From a virus, in IMG/VR virus record IMGVR_UViG_3300033388_004555, positions 1-37,022 of that record: a DNA stretch of 37,022 nt; one strand, written 5' to 3'. The notes beneath the pieces are model-generated. The model had not been told where the DNA came from and did no database searches. It was given only the letters and a program-made list of their open reading frames with translations. Made by a program: the position numbers and the translations under genes. Each line of letters starts with the position of its first letter. Position 1 is the first letter of the stretch. Below, one piece after another: positions 1 through 8,472 of this stretch.

Positions 1-1
1 T

Positions 2-949
2 GGAATTTACAGTACGACAAGCCCTTTTGATGCTTCATATAATTACGCTGATCCAAAAACCAGCCAGGACCTAATAGGAAAGATAGCTAGAAGAGCTGAG
101 CAAATTGAACATGAGATGGATATTCCTTACGAGGAAGCAAAAGTAATTGCTGAGAGAGAGCTGGTTGGTAATCCAAATGTAATGCCTTTAATGGTTAGAA
201 CTGAAAATCCTGTGAGGGTTGGTGGTGATAACGAAACAATGTTTGTTGCTGAAAATATTTATGATACTGAATCAACAATGGATGATGCTATAGATCAGGT
301 TAATGAGCAGTTTGCTGATGAGATTGCTGAGGGTGTTTATGATACTGATGATTTGAAAGAGATGTACGATGATCGCGCTATGGAGCTTGCCCAGGAGTGG
401 GATTATGTTGATGAGGGTGGAAACTTAAATGAATTTTTAAACGCCCTAGATAATGTTGCCTATCGATTTGAAGATGCTGATGCTGAAAAGGTAAGGGCTG
501 ATTTTGTTGATTATATGTACGATGGTGAGATTGGGGCTGAAAACTTTGTTGATCAATTAAAGAACTCTGATGGTTTGATGTATGCGGTTGATCCTGATAC
601 TGGCGATATGGCTGCTGGTGAGGTTATCAGGCAAACGCTTCAAGAGATGGGGTATGATTCAATAATAGATTCAACTCCTGATATGAAGTGGGGTACTGGA
701 TCTGGTAGGCAGAATTTTATGCCTGAGCTTGAAGGTACTGATCATATTATTGCTTTTGATCCATCTCAGATGAGATCTGTAAATGCTGCTTTTGATCCAG
801 AGAAAAAAGGCATCAGGAATCTACTTGCTTCGGCTGCTCCGGTTGCTGTTATTGCTGGAAATTCTGATGATGCAAGTGCAGATCAAAAGAAAGAGAAACC
901 AAAAAACCAAAACAGATTAAGCGAGCTAAAGAGTAAATATGGCTATTAG
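2..949 (+). CDS. Polyvalent protein with ADP-ribosyltransferase-like C-terminus, 5' truncated
   Basis: The reading frame is open from base 2, so this is the C-terminal 315 codons of a larger protein; the ATG at 116 is internal. The C-terminal part carries the layout of the ART-like domain of phage polyvalent proteins: a strand-plus-NP segment (NVMPLMVRTENPVRVG), then LQEMGYDSIID, then HIIAFDPSQMRSVNAAFDP, the last being the most diagnostic block. In that family the domain is predicted to transfer ADP-ribose to host targets and is often injected with the DNA; activity here is inferred. A short hydrophobic stretch (LLASAAPVAVIAG) and a lysine-rich tail follow. It overlaps the next gene by 11 bp, and its neighbours are virion genes, fitting an ejected protein. 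The N-terminal domains lie outside the window. Confidence 0.7.
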   Translation, partial: GIYSTTSPFDASYNYADPKTSQDLIGKIARRAEQIEHEMDIPYEEAKVIAERELVGNPNVMPLMVRTENPVRVGGDNETMFVAENIYDTESTMDDAIDQVNEQFADEIAEGVYDTDDLKEMYDDRAMELAQEWDYVDEGGNLNEFLNALDNVAYRFEDADAEKVRADFVDYMYDGEIGAENFVDQLKNSDGLMYAVDPDTGDMAAGEVIRQTLQEMGYDSIIDSTPDMKWGTGSGRQNFMPELEGTDHIIAFDPSQMRSVNAAFDPEKKGIRNLLASAAPVAVIAGNSDDASADQKKEKPKNQNRLSELKSKYGY

Positions 950-2519
950 TAAAAACGCAATATCAAAGCTGCTTGATTACTTATCGAGAAGAGGTAAGCC
1001 AGATTTATCTGGATATCAGGTTGCTGAGGAAGTTACTGATCAAGGTGATCAAGATATTCCCGCTTTAGTGCAACAAATGATCGATGCCGATAGTGACTTC
1101 TCAACTGTTTATCGAAATGCGCCAATAGGAGATATCCCTGTATCTGGAAAGCCTATTGAGAGTGTTGAGGATGCTGCTCATTATTTTGCACCAATGAGAA
1201 AGATGGCAAATGAAAACATGATGGCTCTTGTTACTAATGAGCAGGGTATTCCACTGGAGATGCTAAGGCATACCAAAGGCGGTTCAGCTCAAGCCTCTGT
1301 TTTTCCTGAAATATTAATGTCAGATATTGCATCTGTTCCTGGTGGTAAGAGGTTTTATTTATCTCATAATCATCCATCAGGTGTTCCAGATCCATCGCAA
1401 TCCGATATACAGATAACAGATCAGATTTTGGATTGGGCTGATGGTATTGATGATCTTGATTATGGCGGTCATTTGGTGATGGGTGATGCTGGTAAGTTTG
1501 CTCAATTTCATCCTGAAGATTATGAAACTAAGTTTGGTGATGCAACTCCGATGCCTCGAAGAGAAACCATTGGGCTGAGTGAAAAGGTAAGGCAAAAGAA
1601 AATACCGCCAGGACCGCAAATAACAAGCCCTACTGCTGGTCAAACTTTGGCAGAGTCCATACCCGAAGAAAACGCGATCATGATGTTTGATAATCAGAAT
1701 CGCTATATCGGCAATGTACCAATGAGTCCTGAGGAAATGAAAAACCTTAGAGATAATGATGGTGTGAGAAAACTGATGGCTAGGGTTTCAAGATCTCAGC
1801 CTGGTGCGATTATGCTAAAAACCGGCGATAAGGATGCTGCAAAAAATGTATCTAAATTCTTCAATCGCGGCGGTGATATCAGGGTTTTAGATTGGATGAA
1901 GCCAGAAGGCAAGGGTTATAGAAGCGATGCTCTTGAGGGTGGTTATGCGACTAATGCGAGTGGTGATTTTAAGTCTGTTATCCCTGCTGGTTTGGCTGCT
2001 GGAGGTTTGGCATCAGGTTACTCTGGTGATGTTGATGCTGCTGCTATGAATTTGGCTGATGCCTATGGAATGGATAACGATTCGGCATTTGAAACCGCTG
2101 AACTTGGTGAGCTTGCATCTCTAGCTTATCAGGAAGGCGATATGGAGCTTTATGAGAAAGTTATTAATAGAGCAAACCAAAATATACAAATGTTTAGTGA
2201 TCCGGCTGCAAGGGTTTTGGCTGAGGGTAAGTCAAAGGAGATGCGTGATCCGAGAATAACTGGAGTTATGAAGCCTAGAAATGAAGTGTTTGCCGATCTT
2301 GCTCAGATATCAGAAGAGTATATTGATGATAATCTGCTTGGATATATGCCAATTTTAGGTAATGCAACAGCGTTCTTTAATACCGCTGCTGATCTTGAAG
2401 GTGATAACTCAATGATGGATCTGGCTAAAATGTCTTTGCCTGTAGCTGCATTGGGAACTACAAAAGGTGAAACATTAGCACTCGCAGATATGATTAAAAA
2501 TATGTGGAAGGGTCAGTAA
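939..2519 (+). CDS. RadC/JAB-domain virion-associated protein
   Basis: A 526-aa protein whose N-terminal half contains a RadC-type JAB (JAMM) domain. The signature LSHNHPSGVPDPSQSD at residues 141-156 supplies the metal ligands H143, H145 and D156. In RadC and JAB families this fold is a zinc isopeptidase or related hydrolase; in phages it occurs in polyvalent proteins next to ART-like domains, as here. The C-terminal half (about residues 340-526) has no recognised domain but is rich in Ala, Asp and Met, with two weakly hydrophobic stretches. The ATG overlaps the end of the upstream polyvalent gene by 11 bp and the stop overlaps the next ATG by one base, so it belongs to the virion operon. 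Substrate is unknown. Confidence 0.7.
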   Translation: MAISKNAISKLLDYLSRRGKPDLSGYQVAEEVTDQGDQDIPALVQQMIDADSDFSTVYRNAPIGDIPVSGKPIESVEDAAHYFAPMRKMANENMMALVTNEQGIPLEMLRHTKGGSAQASVFPEILMSDIASVPGGKRFYLSHNHPSGVPDPSQSDIQITDQILDWADGIDDLDYGGHLVMGDAGKFAQFHPEDYETKFGDATPMPRRETIGLSEKVRQKKIPPGPQITSPTAGQTLAESIPEENAIMMFDNQNRYIGNVPMSPEEMKNLRDNDGVRKLMARVSRSQPGAIMLKTGDKDAAKNVSKFFNRGGDIRVLDWMKPEGKGYRSDALEGGYATNASGDFKSVIPAGLAAGGLASGYSGDVDAAAMNLADAYGMDNDSAFETAELGELASLAYQEGDMELYEKVINRANQNIQMFSDPAARVLAEGKSKEMRDPRITGVMKPRNEVFADLAQISEEYIDDNLLGYMPILGNATAFFNTAADLEGDNSMMDLAKMSLPVAALGTTKGETLALADMIKNMWKGQ

Positions 2520-3919
2520 TGTTTCAGGAAATACCATTACCTAGAGGTTTAACCGGCAAGTTTAATTCGTATCGTCAGCGTGAGCTTTTAATTAATAAGT
2601 TTTACGAGGAAAGGCCTGGAAGTGTTGGAACTCTGGTTGATAGACCAGGAGTTGAAAAAATCCAAAACGGTATCGGGTTTTGCCGTGGATCTGGTCTGTT
2701 CAAGGAAGAACTGTATCAGGTATCAAGTAACAAGCTTATCAGGATAACTCTAAAGCCTGAGACTCCAGTAATTGTTAATGAAATCAGCGAGGATGATGTT
2801 GATGTTGAGGTTGTTGGTGATATCGGTGGTGCTTCAGGTTGTTTATTGATTGCTGGATTTACAAAACTGCTAATCATGGAGATTGGTGGTGGTGCGTATG
2901 TTTATGATGGTAACACTCTTGAGCAAATAACTGATGCGAGCTATAAGCCGAGTGTTAGTGCTGCATATATTCAAGGAAAGTTTGTTTTCATTCCCGCTGA
3001 TGGTGAGCCGTTTTTCTGGAGTGAGATTGGAGATCCGGCTAACATATTGCCTCAGTCTTATGCTGATGCTGAGGAATTTCCAGATCCCAATAAGGGCTGC
3101 TTTGTTATTAATCAAACTTTGTTTGTTTGTGGTACTAGATCTATTGAGGAATTGGAGTTCGATGCAAACCTTCAAACATTTGTGAGGATTGCTGGTAGAT
3201 CTCGAAATGTTGGTTATGTTGGTGGATTAGCAGATTACAAAGAATCATTTATGTTTGTTGGTCGTGGTAAGAATGGTGGTTTTGCTGTTTACGATATCAT
3301 GGATACTGCAAACCCTAGATCAAATAGCTTTGTGAGTGAGTTGCTTAATACTCAATACACTCTCGAAGATCTGGAGAATATCAATGCTCAATACTTTAAA
3401 TATGATGATACGGATTTTATTTTATTCTATCTTCCAAATGATACTCTTTGTTACTGCAATGGAGAATGGAGCTTTTGGCGAGAGGGAACTAAGGGGCTTG
3501 ATCGTGGCACTTTGGGTTATTCATATATCCAGTTTGCTTATGGTCGTTTATTTACTGGCGATATTAATAATTCAAATATCGGAATACTCACAAACACTTC
3601 AACCGATTATGGATTGGATATTGAGTACATAATTCAGACTTATGTAAGGTTTGAGAATCGCGGTAATTTAGTGATGGATCGTTTGTTTCTTGATTGCACA
3701 ACAGGCCAGAAAAATCGCAATAGATCAATAAGTGTTGCATTTAGTGAAGATGGTCAAATATATGGTGATGATCATTCTGAGTATTTGGGTGATGCGGGTG
3801 ATTATGCTGCTGAAATTTCCTGGGGTTCTCCGATAGGCACTTTCGATAATTATTGTGGAATTTTGATGAAGCAGGTTGGTGATATCGAGATGGATATTGA
3901 TCGAATGGGTTTTATGTAA
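2519..3919 (+). CDS. P22 gp10-like packaged-DNA stabilisation (tail hub) protein
   Basis: A 466-aa protein, close to the 472 aa of P22 gp10. The N-terminus (FQEIPLPRGLTGKF, then VDRPGVEKI) and the repeated short beta-strand pattern of a propeller-like fold fit the P22 gp10 / Phage_stabilise family, which closes the portal-gp4 channel after packaging and forms the tail hub. The GTG at 2504 is in frame, but the ATG at 2519 is preferred: it follows GGAAGG at 2506 with good spacing and makes the TAATG overlap typical of this genome. The function rests on family resemblance plus the other P22-like virion genes in the window. Confidence 0.65.
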   Translation: MFQEIPLPRGLTGKFNSYRQRELLINKFYEERPGSVGTLVDRPGVEKIQNGIGFCRGSGLFKEELYQVSSNKLIRITLKPETPVIVNEISEDDVDVEVVGDIGGASGCLLIAGFTKLLIMEIGGGAYVYDGNTLEQITDASYKPSVSAAYIQGKFVFIPADGEPFFWSEIGDPANILPQSYADAEEFPDPNKGCFVINQTLFVCGTRSIEELEFDANLQTFVRIAGRSRNVGYVGGLADYKESFMFVGRGKNGGFAVYDIMDTANPRSNSFVSELLNTQYTLEDLENINAQYFKYDDTDFILFYLPNDTLCYCNGEWSFWREGTKGLDRGTLGYSYIQFAYGRLFTGDINNSNIGILTNTSTDYGLDIEYIIQTYVRFENRGNLVMDRLFLDCTTGQKNRNRSISVAFSEDGQIYGDDHSEYLGDAGDYAAEISWGSPIGTFDNYCGILMKQVGDIEMDIDRMGFM

Positions 3920-4197
3920 TGGCTGAGAGTTTTCGTAATCCAAAACAGGATGAGCCATTTGTTAATAATCAAGGAAGGCAGACAGATAATGCCTTTCGTT
4001 TTTTAACAAGGGTTGCAGATTTTTTAAAGGGCTTGGTTGCATTGAGGTTGCCGGTTTATGCCGATAAGAGCGATGTTGAGGCAAAAGTGCCAAACCCTAT
4101 TCCAAACAGTATTGTTTACATTAGTGATCAAGGGCTTGCTGTGTATAATGGCTCTATATGGGTTTTGGCTGCTGATGGTACTACTCCGATAGTTTGA
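3919..4197 (+). CDS. Small virion-operon protein, unknown
   Basis: A 92-aa protein that starts in a TAATG overlap with the gp10-like gene. The C-terminal half reads as a small beta unit (PNSIVYISDQGLAVYNGSIW), a pattern often found at the ends of phage tail or head-tail proteins where a short Gly/Trp hairpin repeats. No catalytic motif, membrane segment or coiled coil is visible. Its place between the gp10-like and ejection-type genes is that of the tail needle (gp26) gene in P22, but it lacks the long coiled coil of a needle. A structural or assembly role is inferred from position only. Confidence 0.6.
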   Translation: MAESFRNPKQDEPFVNNQGRQTDNAFRFLTRVADFLKGLVALRLPVYADKSDVEAKVPNPIPNSIVYISDQGLAVYNGSIWVLAADGTTPIV

Positions 4198-4205
4198 GGT
4201 GATTT

Positions 4206-4769
4206 ATGGGTTTAATGGATAAAGTGGGTAATTTCTTTTCCGGTGGCGGTGATACTGAAAAAGCTATCAAGCGAGCAGGTCGTTACGCTGAGAGAACTCT
4301 TACGCCAATGATGGATGATTACAAGCCGTTTGAAGCTAATTTGCAGCAAGGCATTGATTATATGGCTGATGCTGCAACTGTTGAGGGTATGGATCGCCAG
4401 ATTGGAGATGTCGAGGCAAGTGATGTTTTCCGGCGAATGCTTACCGGAGCAAATAGAAATGCTGTTCAGGCGTTAGCTGATCAAAATCAAACGCGATCCG
4501 GATATGGGTCTGGCGTTACCTCTCAGGCCTATCTTGATTTATTGATGGGTATGGGTGATCAAATGTATCAACGACAGCAACCATTGGTTCAAATGGGTCA
4601 GTATGGATTGGAAGGGCGGCATGGACTCCAGAAAGATATTATTAATGCAAAAACTGGAGCTATGGTTGGGTCTGCTCAGGCTAAGGGTGCGAATCGTGCT
4701 GCCGGCTTAAAAGGCTTGCTTGATATCGCTGGCACAACTGCCGATGCCTATACAGCATTTACAGGATAG
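4206..4769 (+). CDS. Ejection-type internal virion protein (gp7/gp14 position)
   Basis: A 187-aa, largely alpha-helical protein. It starts after a clear GAGGTG ribosome site. The central segment (NRNAVQALADQNQTRSGYG followed by SGVTSQAYLDLL) and the Gln- and Met-rich helix after it resemble the small internal proteins that podoviruses place just before their larger ejection proteins. The N-terminus (MGLMDKVGNFFSGGGD) is amphipathic and glycine-rich; the C-terminal 40 residues are Ala/Gly-rich and could contact membrane. In P22 the equivalent position holds gp14 and gp7, which are ejected into the host envelope. The assignment is by position and composition, with no diagnostic motif. Confidence 0.5.
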   Translation: MGLMDKVGNFFSGGGDTEKAIKRAGRYAERTLTPMMDDYKPFEANLQQGIDYMADAATVEGMDRQIGDVEASDVFRRMLTGANRNAVQALADQNQTRSGYGSGVTSQAYLDLLMGMGDQMYQRQQPLVQMGQYGLEGRHGLQKDIINAKTGAMVGSAQAKGANRAAGLKGLLDIAGTTADAYTAFTG

Positions 4770-4777
4770 GTATTCTT

Positions 4778-6070
4778 ATGGCTGATAATATAAATCCAGC
4801 AATTCAGGCAATGATGAATGCTCGCATTCCAGATACTAGCGATGCTTTTTCTGGTCTTAGATCCGGATTGCAAAATTTGGGGGAGTCAAACAGAAGAAAA
4901 AAGCAACAAGAAATGATTGATCAGTTGGTTGCTGGTGCTGGTGTTGCTTATGGCGCGATGGATTTTGAAGATGATGAGCAGCAAGTTAATTATCTTATTG
5001 AGCAATCAAAAAGATTGTCTGAAGATGGGTATGAAGATTTAGCCAATGAAACTCTAAACATGATCAACATGGATTACGATCAGAGAAAGGGTGTGTTGAA
5101 TGGTGATCTACTGAAGGCATCTCAATATTTAAAAATCCCTGGAATTTCAGGTGGTGTTAATAAAAGCGCAGCCAATAAATACTGGCAACCAATCAAAACC
5201 AGAAAACCGGCTTTGATGGCTGATGGCACTCCGGTTATGGATGCTCAAGGTAATCCAGTTTATAAGAATGTTTTGGTTACTCCTGGTATTCAAGATGATA
5301 AGCCGGTAATGCTTGAGCAGGAGCTTGAGGGTGATTTTCTAACCAATGTTGGTGAAACCATCGAAGAGCAGAGAATTGGTGAAACAAATCTTGCTGGATC
5401 TAAAAAGACTGCTCAACTATCTGCTGAGGCTGCTGGAAAGCCTAGTGTGATTGATGCAACCAGGGATGCTGAGGTTCAAACTGCTCAGGAAATAGCAAAA
5501 GCTGAGGCTGAGCAAAAAAATCTCTCTGGTTTTCGTATCGATATCAAGAAAGATATTATGGGTGGTGCTAGTGCTGCCAAAAGAGGTATGGGTGAGCTTG
5601 TTTCCATTAAGAGAGCTTTGGATATCTTAGGTAATAAAAATCTCGGTACAGGCCGTATAGCTAAAGCTCAAAATATTCTCGGTTCATTTATTCCTGGATT
5701 AAAGGATGTCGATGCTGAGGTTTTTGAGGGTTTGGTATTTGATCAAGTAACTCAAAAGCTGAGAAATACCCCTGGGATTGCTACCGATGCAGATTTTAAC
5801 AACCAAATGAAATCAATGCCTGATCTTGGCAAAAGCCTTGAGGCAAACGTTCGATTACTTGATGCGGCTATGGAAGCTGTTGATCGTAGGGTTCATGAAG
5901 ATATGGAGTTTCGTAAGTTCCTTGCTGGTGGCGGTCAGCCTGAAGATTTTAGTGTTACTTATAAGCCAGTACCTCCTGAGCATATTGAATTCTTTAAGAA
6001 GAATAGAAGTAAGCCGAATATTAGAGCTAACTTCAAAGAAAAATACGGTTACATTCCAACTGGATACTAA
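4778..6070 (+). CDS. Ejection-type internal virion protein (gp20 position)
   Basis: A 430-aa, helix-rich protein lying between a smaller and a much larger internal protein, the arrangement of P22 gp7-gp20-gp16. The N-terminal 110 residues are charged helices with many Gln, Asp and Leu; a DUF-like beta segment (ALMADGTPVMDAQGNPVYKN) sits near residues 145-164; the middle is Ala/Glu/Lys-rich and likely coiled; the C-terminus ends FKEKYGYIPTGY, a short ending common in podoviral internal proteins. No enzyme motif is visible. It is translated from an ATG 8 bp after the previous stop and is followed after 2 bp by the next gene. Role in DNA ejection is inferred from order. Confidence 0.5.
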   Translation: MADNINPAIQAMMNARIPDTSDAFSGLRSGLQNLGESNRRKKQQEMIDQLVAGAGVAYGAMDFEDDEQQVNYLIEQSKRLSEDGYEDLANETLNMINMDYDQRKGVLNGDLLKASQYLKIPGISGGVNKSAANKYWQPIKTRKPALMADGTPVMDAQGNPVYKNVLVTPGIQDDKPVMLEQELEGDFLTNVGETIEEQRIGETNLAGSKKTAQLSAEAAGKPSVIDATRDAEVQTAQEIAKAEAEQKNLSGFRIDIKKDIMGGASAAKRGMGELVSIKRALDILGNKNLGTGRIAKAQNILGSFIPGLKDVDAEVFEGLVFDQVTQKLRNTPGIATDADFNNQMKSMPDLGKSLEANVRLLDAAMEAVDRRVHEDMEFRKFLAGGGQPEDFSVTYKPVPPEHIEFFKKNRSKPNIRANFKEKYGYIPTGY

Positions 6071-6072
6071 GA

Positions 6073-8472
6073 ATGGCTGAAAATATTTTTGATTACTTAA
6101 CTCCGGAAATGCTTAGAAGTTCAGGCGGTCAAACGCCACGGCACTTAATGAGCGAGGAAGAGAGAATATTGCAATCAACCGGATTTCCGGCTGAGACTTT
6201 TGTTAATCCTGATGGATCGCCACGCCAGCCAAGCCCTGAAGAATTAGGTTTGGAAACTGGATCTTTTATGGGTGGTGTTAAGTCTGCTGCTGATGCCGGT
6301 AGTCATGTTATATCAACTGCTGTTCTTGAGCCTTTAGCTGGTTTGATTGGTTTGGGTTCAGTGCCAATTTGGGCGATTATTAAAGATCCAAGTTTTGCCG
6401 GCGAAACTGTTGAGAGTGTTCGTGGCTGGGCTTATGAGCCAAAAACTCAGGAAGGCCGTGATGTGCTTCAGAGAATGGGTAAGAATATTCAAAACACTCA
6501 GGGTTTGAAGCAGTTACTCGCAGCAATCAAAAAGCTTGAGGAAATAGGTAAGGAAGGTGGTAAGGCATCTGAAGAGCTTGGTTTGCCTCCGATTGTTTCT
6601 GCAACCGTTGAATCAGTACCGCAAATTCTTCCCGATGCTTTAGCTCCGGTGATGAAAGCTCCAAAATCATTAGCTAAGGTCTTGGATACAGAGATTCCAA
6701 TGCCTCGAATGAATAGGGGTGGTGTGGATGGCGATATTGATACCAGAAGCCGTATTGAGCCTGATTTGGAAAATTCAACATTGCCTGATGATGATACTCA
6801 AACCATTGGTGATCCATTTTTAAATGCTCAAGATCCTAAGGTGATTGCCGCTGCTGAAAAGTTTGGTATCGATCCAGAAACTTACGCGAAATTATCAAAA
6901 GCTCAGCGTGATTTATTAAATGAGAAATTGAAAACAACCGAAGTGCTTGAGGCTGCTGATGCCGCAACCACTGAAAAAATGTTCAGTGCCAGCAAGCAGC
7001 AGCAAGCCGCTGAAGATTTAGCTCAGCAAGTTGAGCCAGATCCTCAGATTGTCGGCGCTGTTGAGGAGATGGGTTTTGATGTTTCTGATATACCTGAGGG
7101 TGCCTTATCGCAAAATCCTCAATTTAGAGCTGTTTATGGTGGTTTAGCATCTCAGCCAGGATCTCAGGCGCAAATGAAGCGATTGCAGTTGCTTCAGCGT
7201 ATGGGTGAGCAAGCTGATGAGAGAATGACTGAGATTGCCGGTGCGCTTGATCGCGGTCAAATCAGTGATGATCTATTTAATCAAATGAAAGAGGTTAGGG
7301 AGGGTCTGATTGAGACTGAGCGAAACCTTTATGATTTAGATCTGAAGCAATTAATCATGCAGGGCAATAATGGAAAAATGCCTATCGTTAAGCCAAATAG
7401 AACAATCGCTCGATTACAGCAGCGTATTGATTCATTGGGTGGTGGTGTTAAAGATTTAACCCCATTAGAGAAAAAGATTTGGGGATCTCTAAATGAGCAG
7501 AATCGCCCTACTTGGCAGAATCTTGATGATATGCGCAAGTATTTAAACTCCAAAGATATCGATCCAAATTATATCGATCAGAATGCCGGTGAGCTTATCG
7601 AGTATCAAAAGCTGGTTAGAGCTGATCAAAAGGATGTGGCTGATGTGTTTGGTGCTGGTGAGGGCTTTGAGGCTGCTATGGCATCAACACAAATGAAGAA
7701 ACAGCATATCGATAATATGCGCTTGTTGTTTGGTAAATCTCTGGATAAAACATTAAGAAGAATCATGGATACCTCAACAACAAATCTACAGAAAGGGGAT
7801 GTGACTGAGTTTCGCAAGATAATGAATGCGATACCTCAAAAAGATCGCAAGGCGGTTTTGATTAACGCAATCGCTGATAAGATGATCGATACAAAAACTG
7901 GAGCTGCTGTTGCTGATCCAGCTAAATTTGCAGCATGGTGGAATCAATTAAAAAGAAACCAAACTGCTTATGCTGAGATTCAGAAAAACCTTCCTGATAA
8001 AGCCGTTAGTTATTTGAATAATTACGCCAAGTTATCCACTGGCTTATACAAAGCTGGAAAGGATTTTATTAACACTGGAAGAATCAACTCGATGGGTGAA
8101 GCGTTTAAGGCTCAAAATAAAGCCATTGATATCCTGGTGAATGGTGGTGCTGTTGGTGCTGGAGCATCAACCGGATCCCCAATGGCCGGAATGCTTGTTG
8201 GTAAGGTGCTGAAGGGTATTGGTAGTAAAGAGGCTGCTCCATTAGCTGATCGGGTTGCTGATTTAATGGCTTCACCTCAGTTTCAAATGTTAGTCAGGGA
8301 TGTTGCTTTAAATACACGAAACCCTGAGAGAGCTGCTGTAATGGTAGAAAAATTACCAGCATGGAAGCGTTATGTGTCTGCACTTAGTAATGAGCAAGCT
8401 GCTAAACTGGAGCGACTTGGTATAGTTGAATTTTTGAAACAGACTCAGCCGGATGAAGAGGCTCAACAATAA
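6073..8472 (+). CDS. Large ejection-type internal virion protein (gp16 position)
   Basis: A 799-aa protein, the largest in the window. It has one hydrophobic stretch near residues 75-105 (VISTAVLEPLAGLIGLGSVP) and a Gly/Ala-rich one near residue 690-715 (GGAVGAGASTGSPMAGMLVG), either of which could insert into a membrane. The rest is predicted helical and rich in Gln, Asp and Lys. There is no lysozyme or transglycosylase active-site motif that I can see. It is the last internal-protein gene before the tail spike, matching P22 gp16, which forms part of the trans-envelope ejection channel. The stop overlaps the next ATG by one base. Function is inferred from position, size and hydrophobic segments. 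Confidence 0.5.
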   Translation: MAENIFDYLTPEMLRSSGGQTPRHLMSEEERILQSTGFPAETFVNPDGSPRQPSPEELGLETGSFMGGVKSAADAGSHVISTAVLEPLAGLIGLGSVPIWAIIKDPSFAGETVESVRGWAYEPKTQEGRDVLQRMGKNIQNTQGLKQLLAAIKKLEEIGKEGGKASEELGLPPIVSATVESVPQILPDALAPVMKAPKSLAKVLDTEIPMPRMNRGGVDGDIDTRSRIEPDLENSTLPDDDTQTIGDPFLNAQDPKVIAAAEKFGIDPETYAKLSKAQRDLLNEKLKTTEVLEAADAATTEKMFSASKQQQAAEDLAQQVEPDPQIVGAVEEMGFDVSDIPEGALSQNPQFRAVYGGLASQPGSQAQMKRLQLLQRMGEQADERMTEIAGALDRGQISDDLFNQMKEVREGLIETERNLYDLDLKQLIMQGNNGKMPIVKPNRTIARLQQRIDSLGGGVKDLTPLEKKIWGSLNEQNRPTWQNLDDMRKYLNSKDIDPNYIDQNAGELIEYQKLVRADQKDVADVFGAGEGFEAAMASTQMKKQHIDNMRLLFGKSLDKTLRRIMDTSTTNLQKGDVTEFRKIMNAIPQKDRKAVLINAIADKMIDTKTGAAVADPAKFAAWWNQLKRNQTAYAEIQKNLPDKAVSYLNNYAKLSTGLYKAGKDFINTGRINSMGEAFKAQNKAIDILVNGGAVGAGASTGSPMAGMLVGKVLKGIGSKEAAPLADRVADLMASPQFQMLVRDVALNTRNPERAAVMVEKLPAWKRYVSALSNEQAAKLERLGIVEFLKQTQPDEEAQQ

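Noticed and set aside
1377-1643. Minus-strand frame opposite the JAB-domain gene
   Set aside because: Lies wholly antisense to a well-supported gene, has no ribosome site and a composition typical of a shadow frame.
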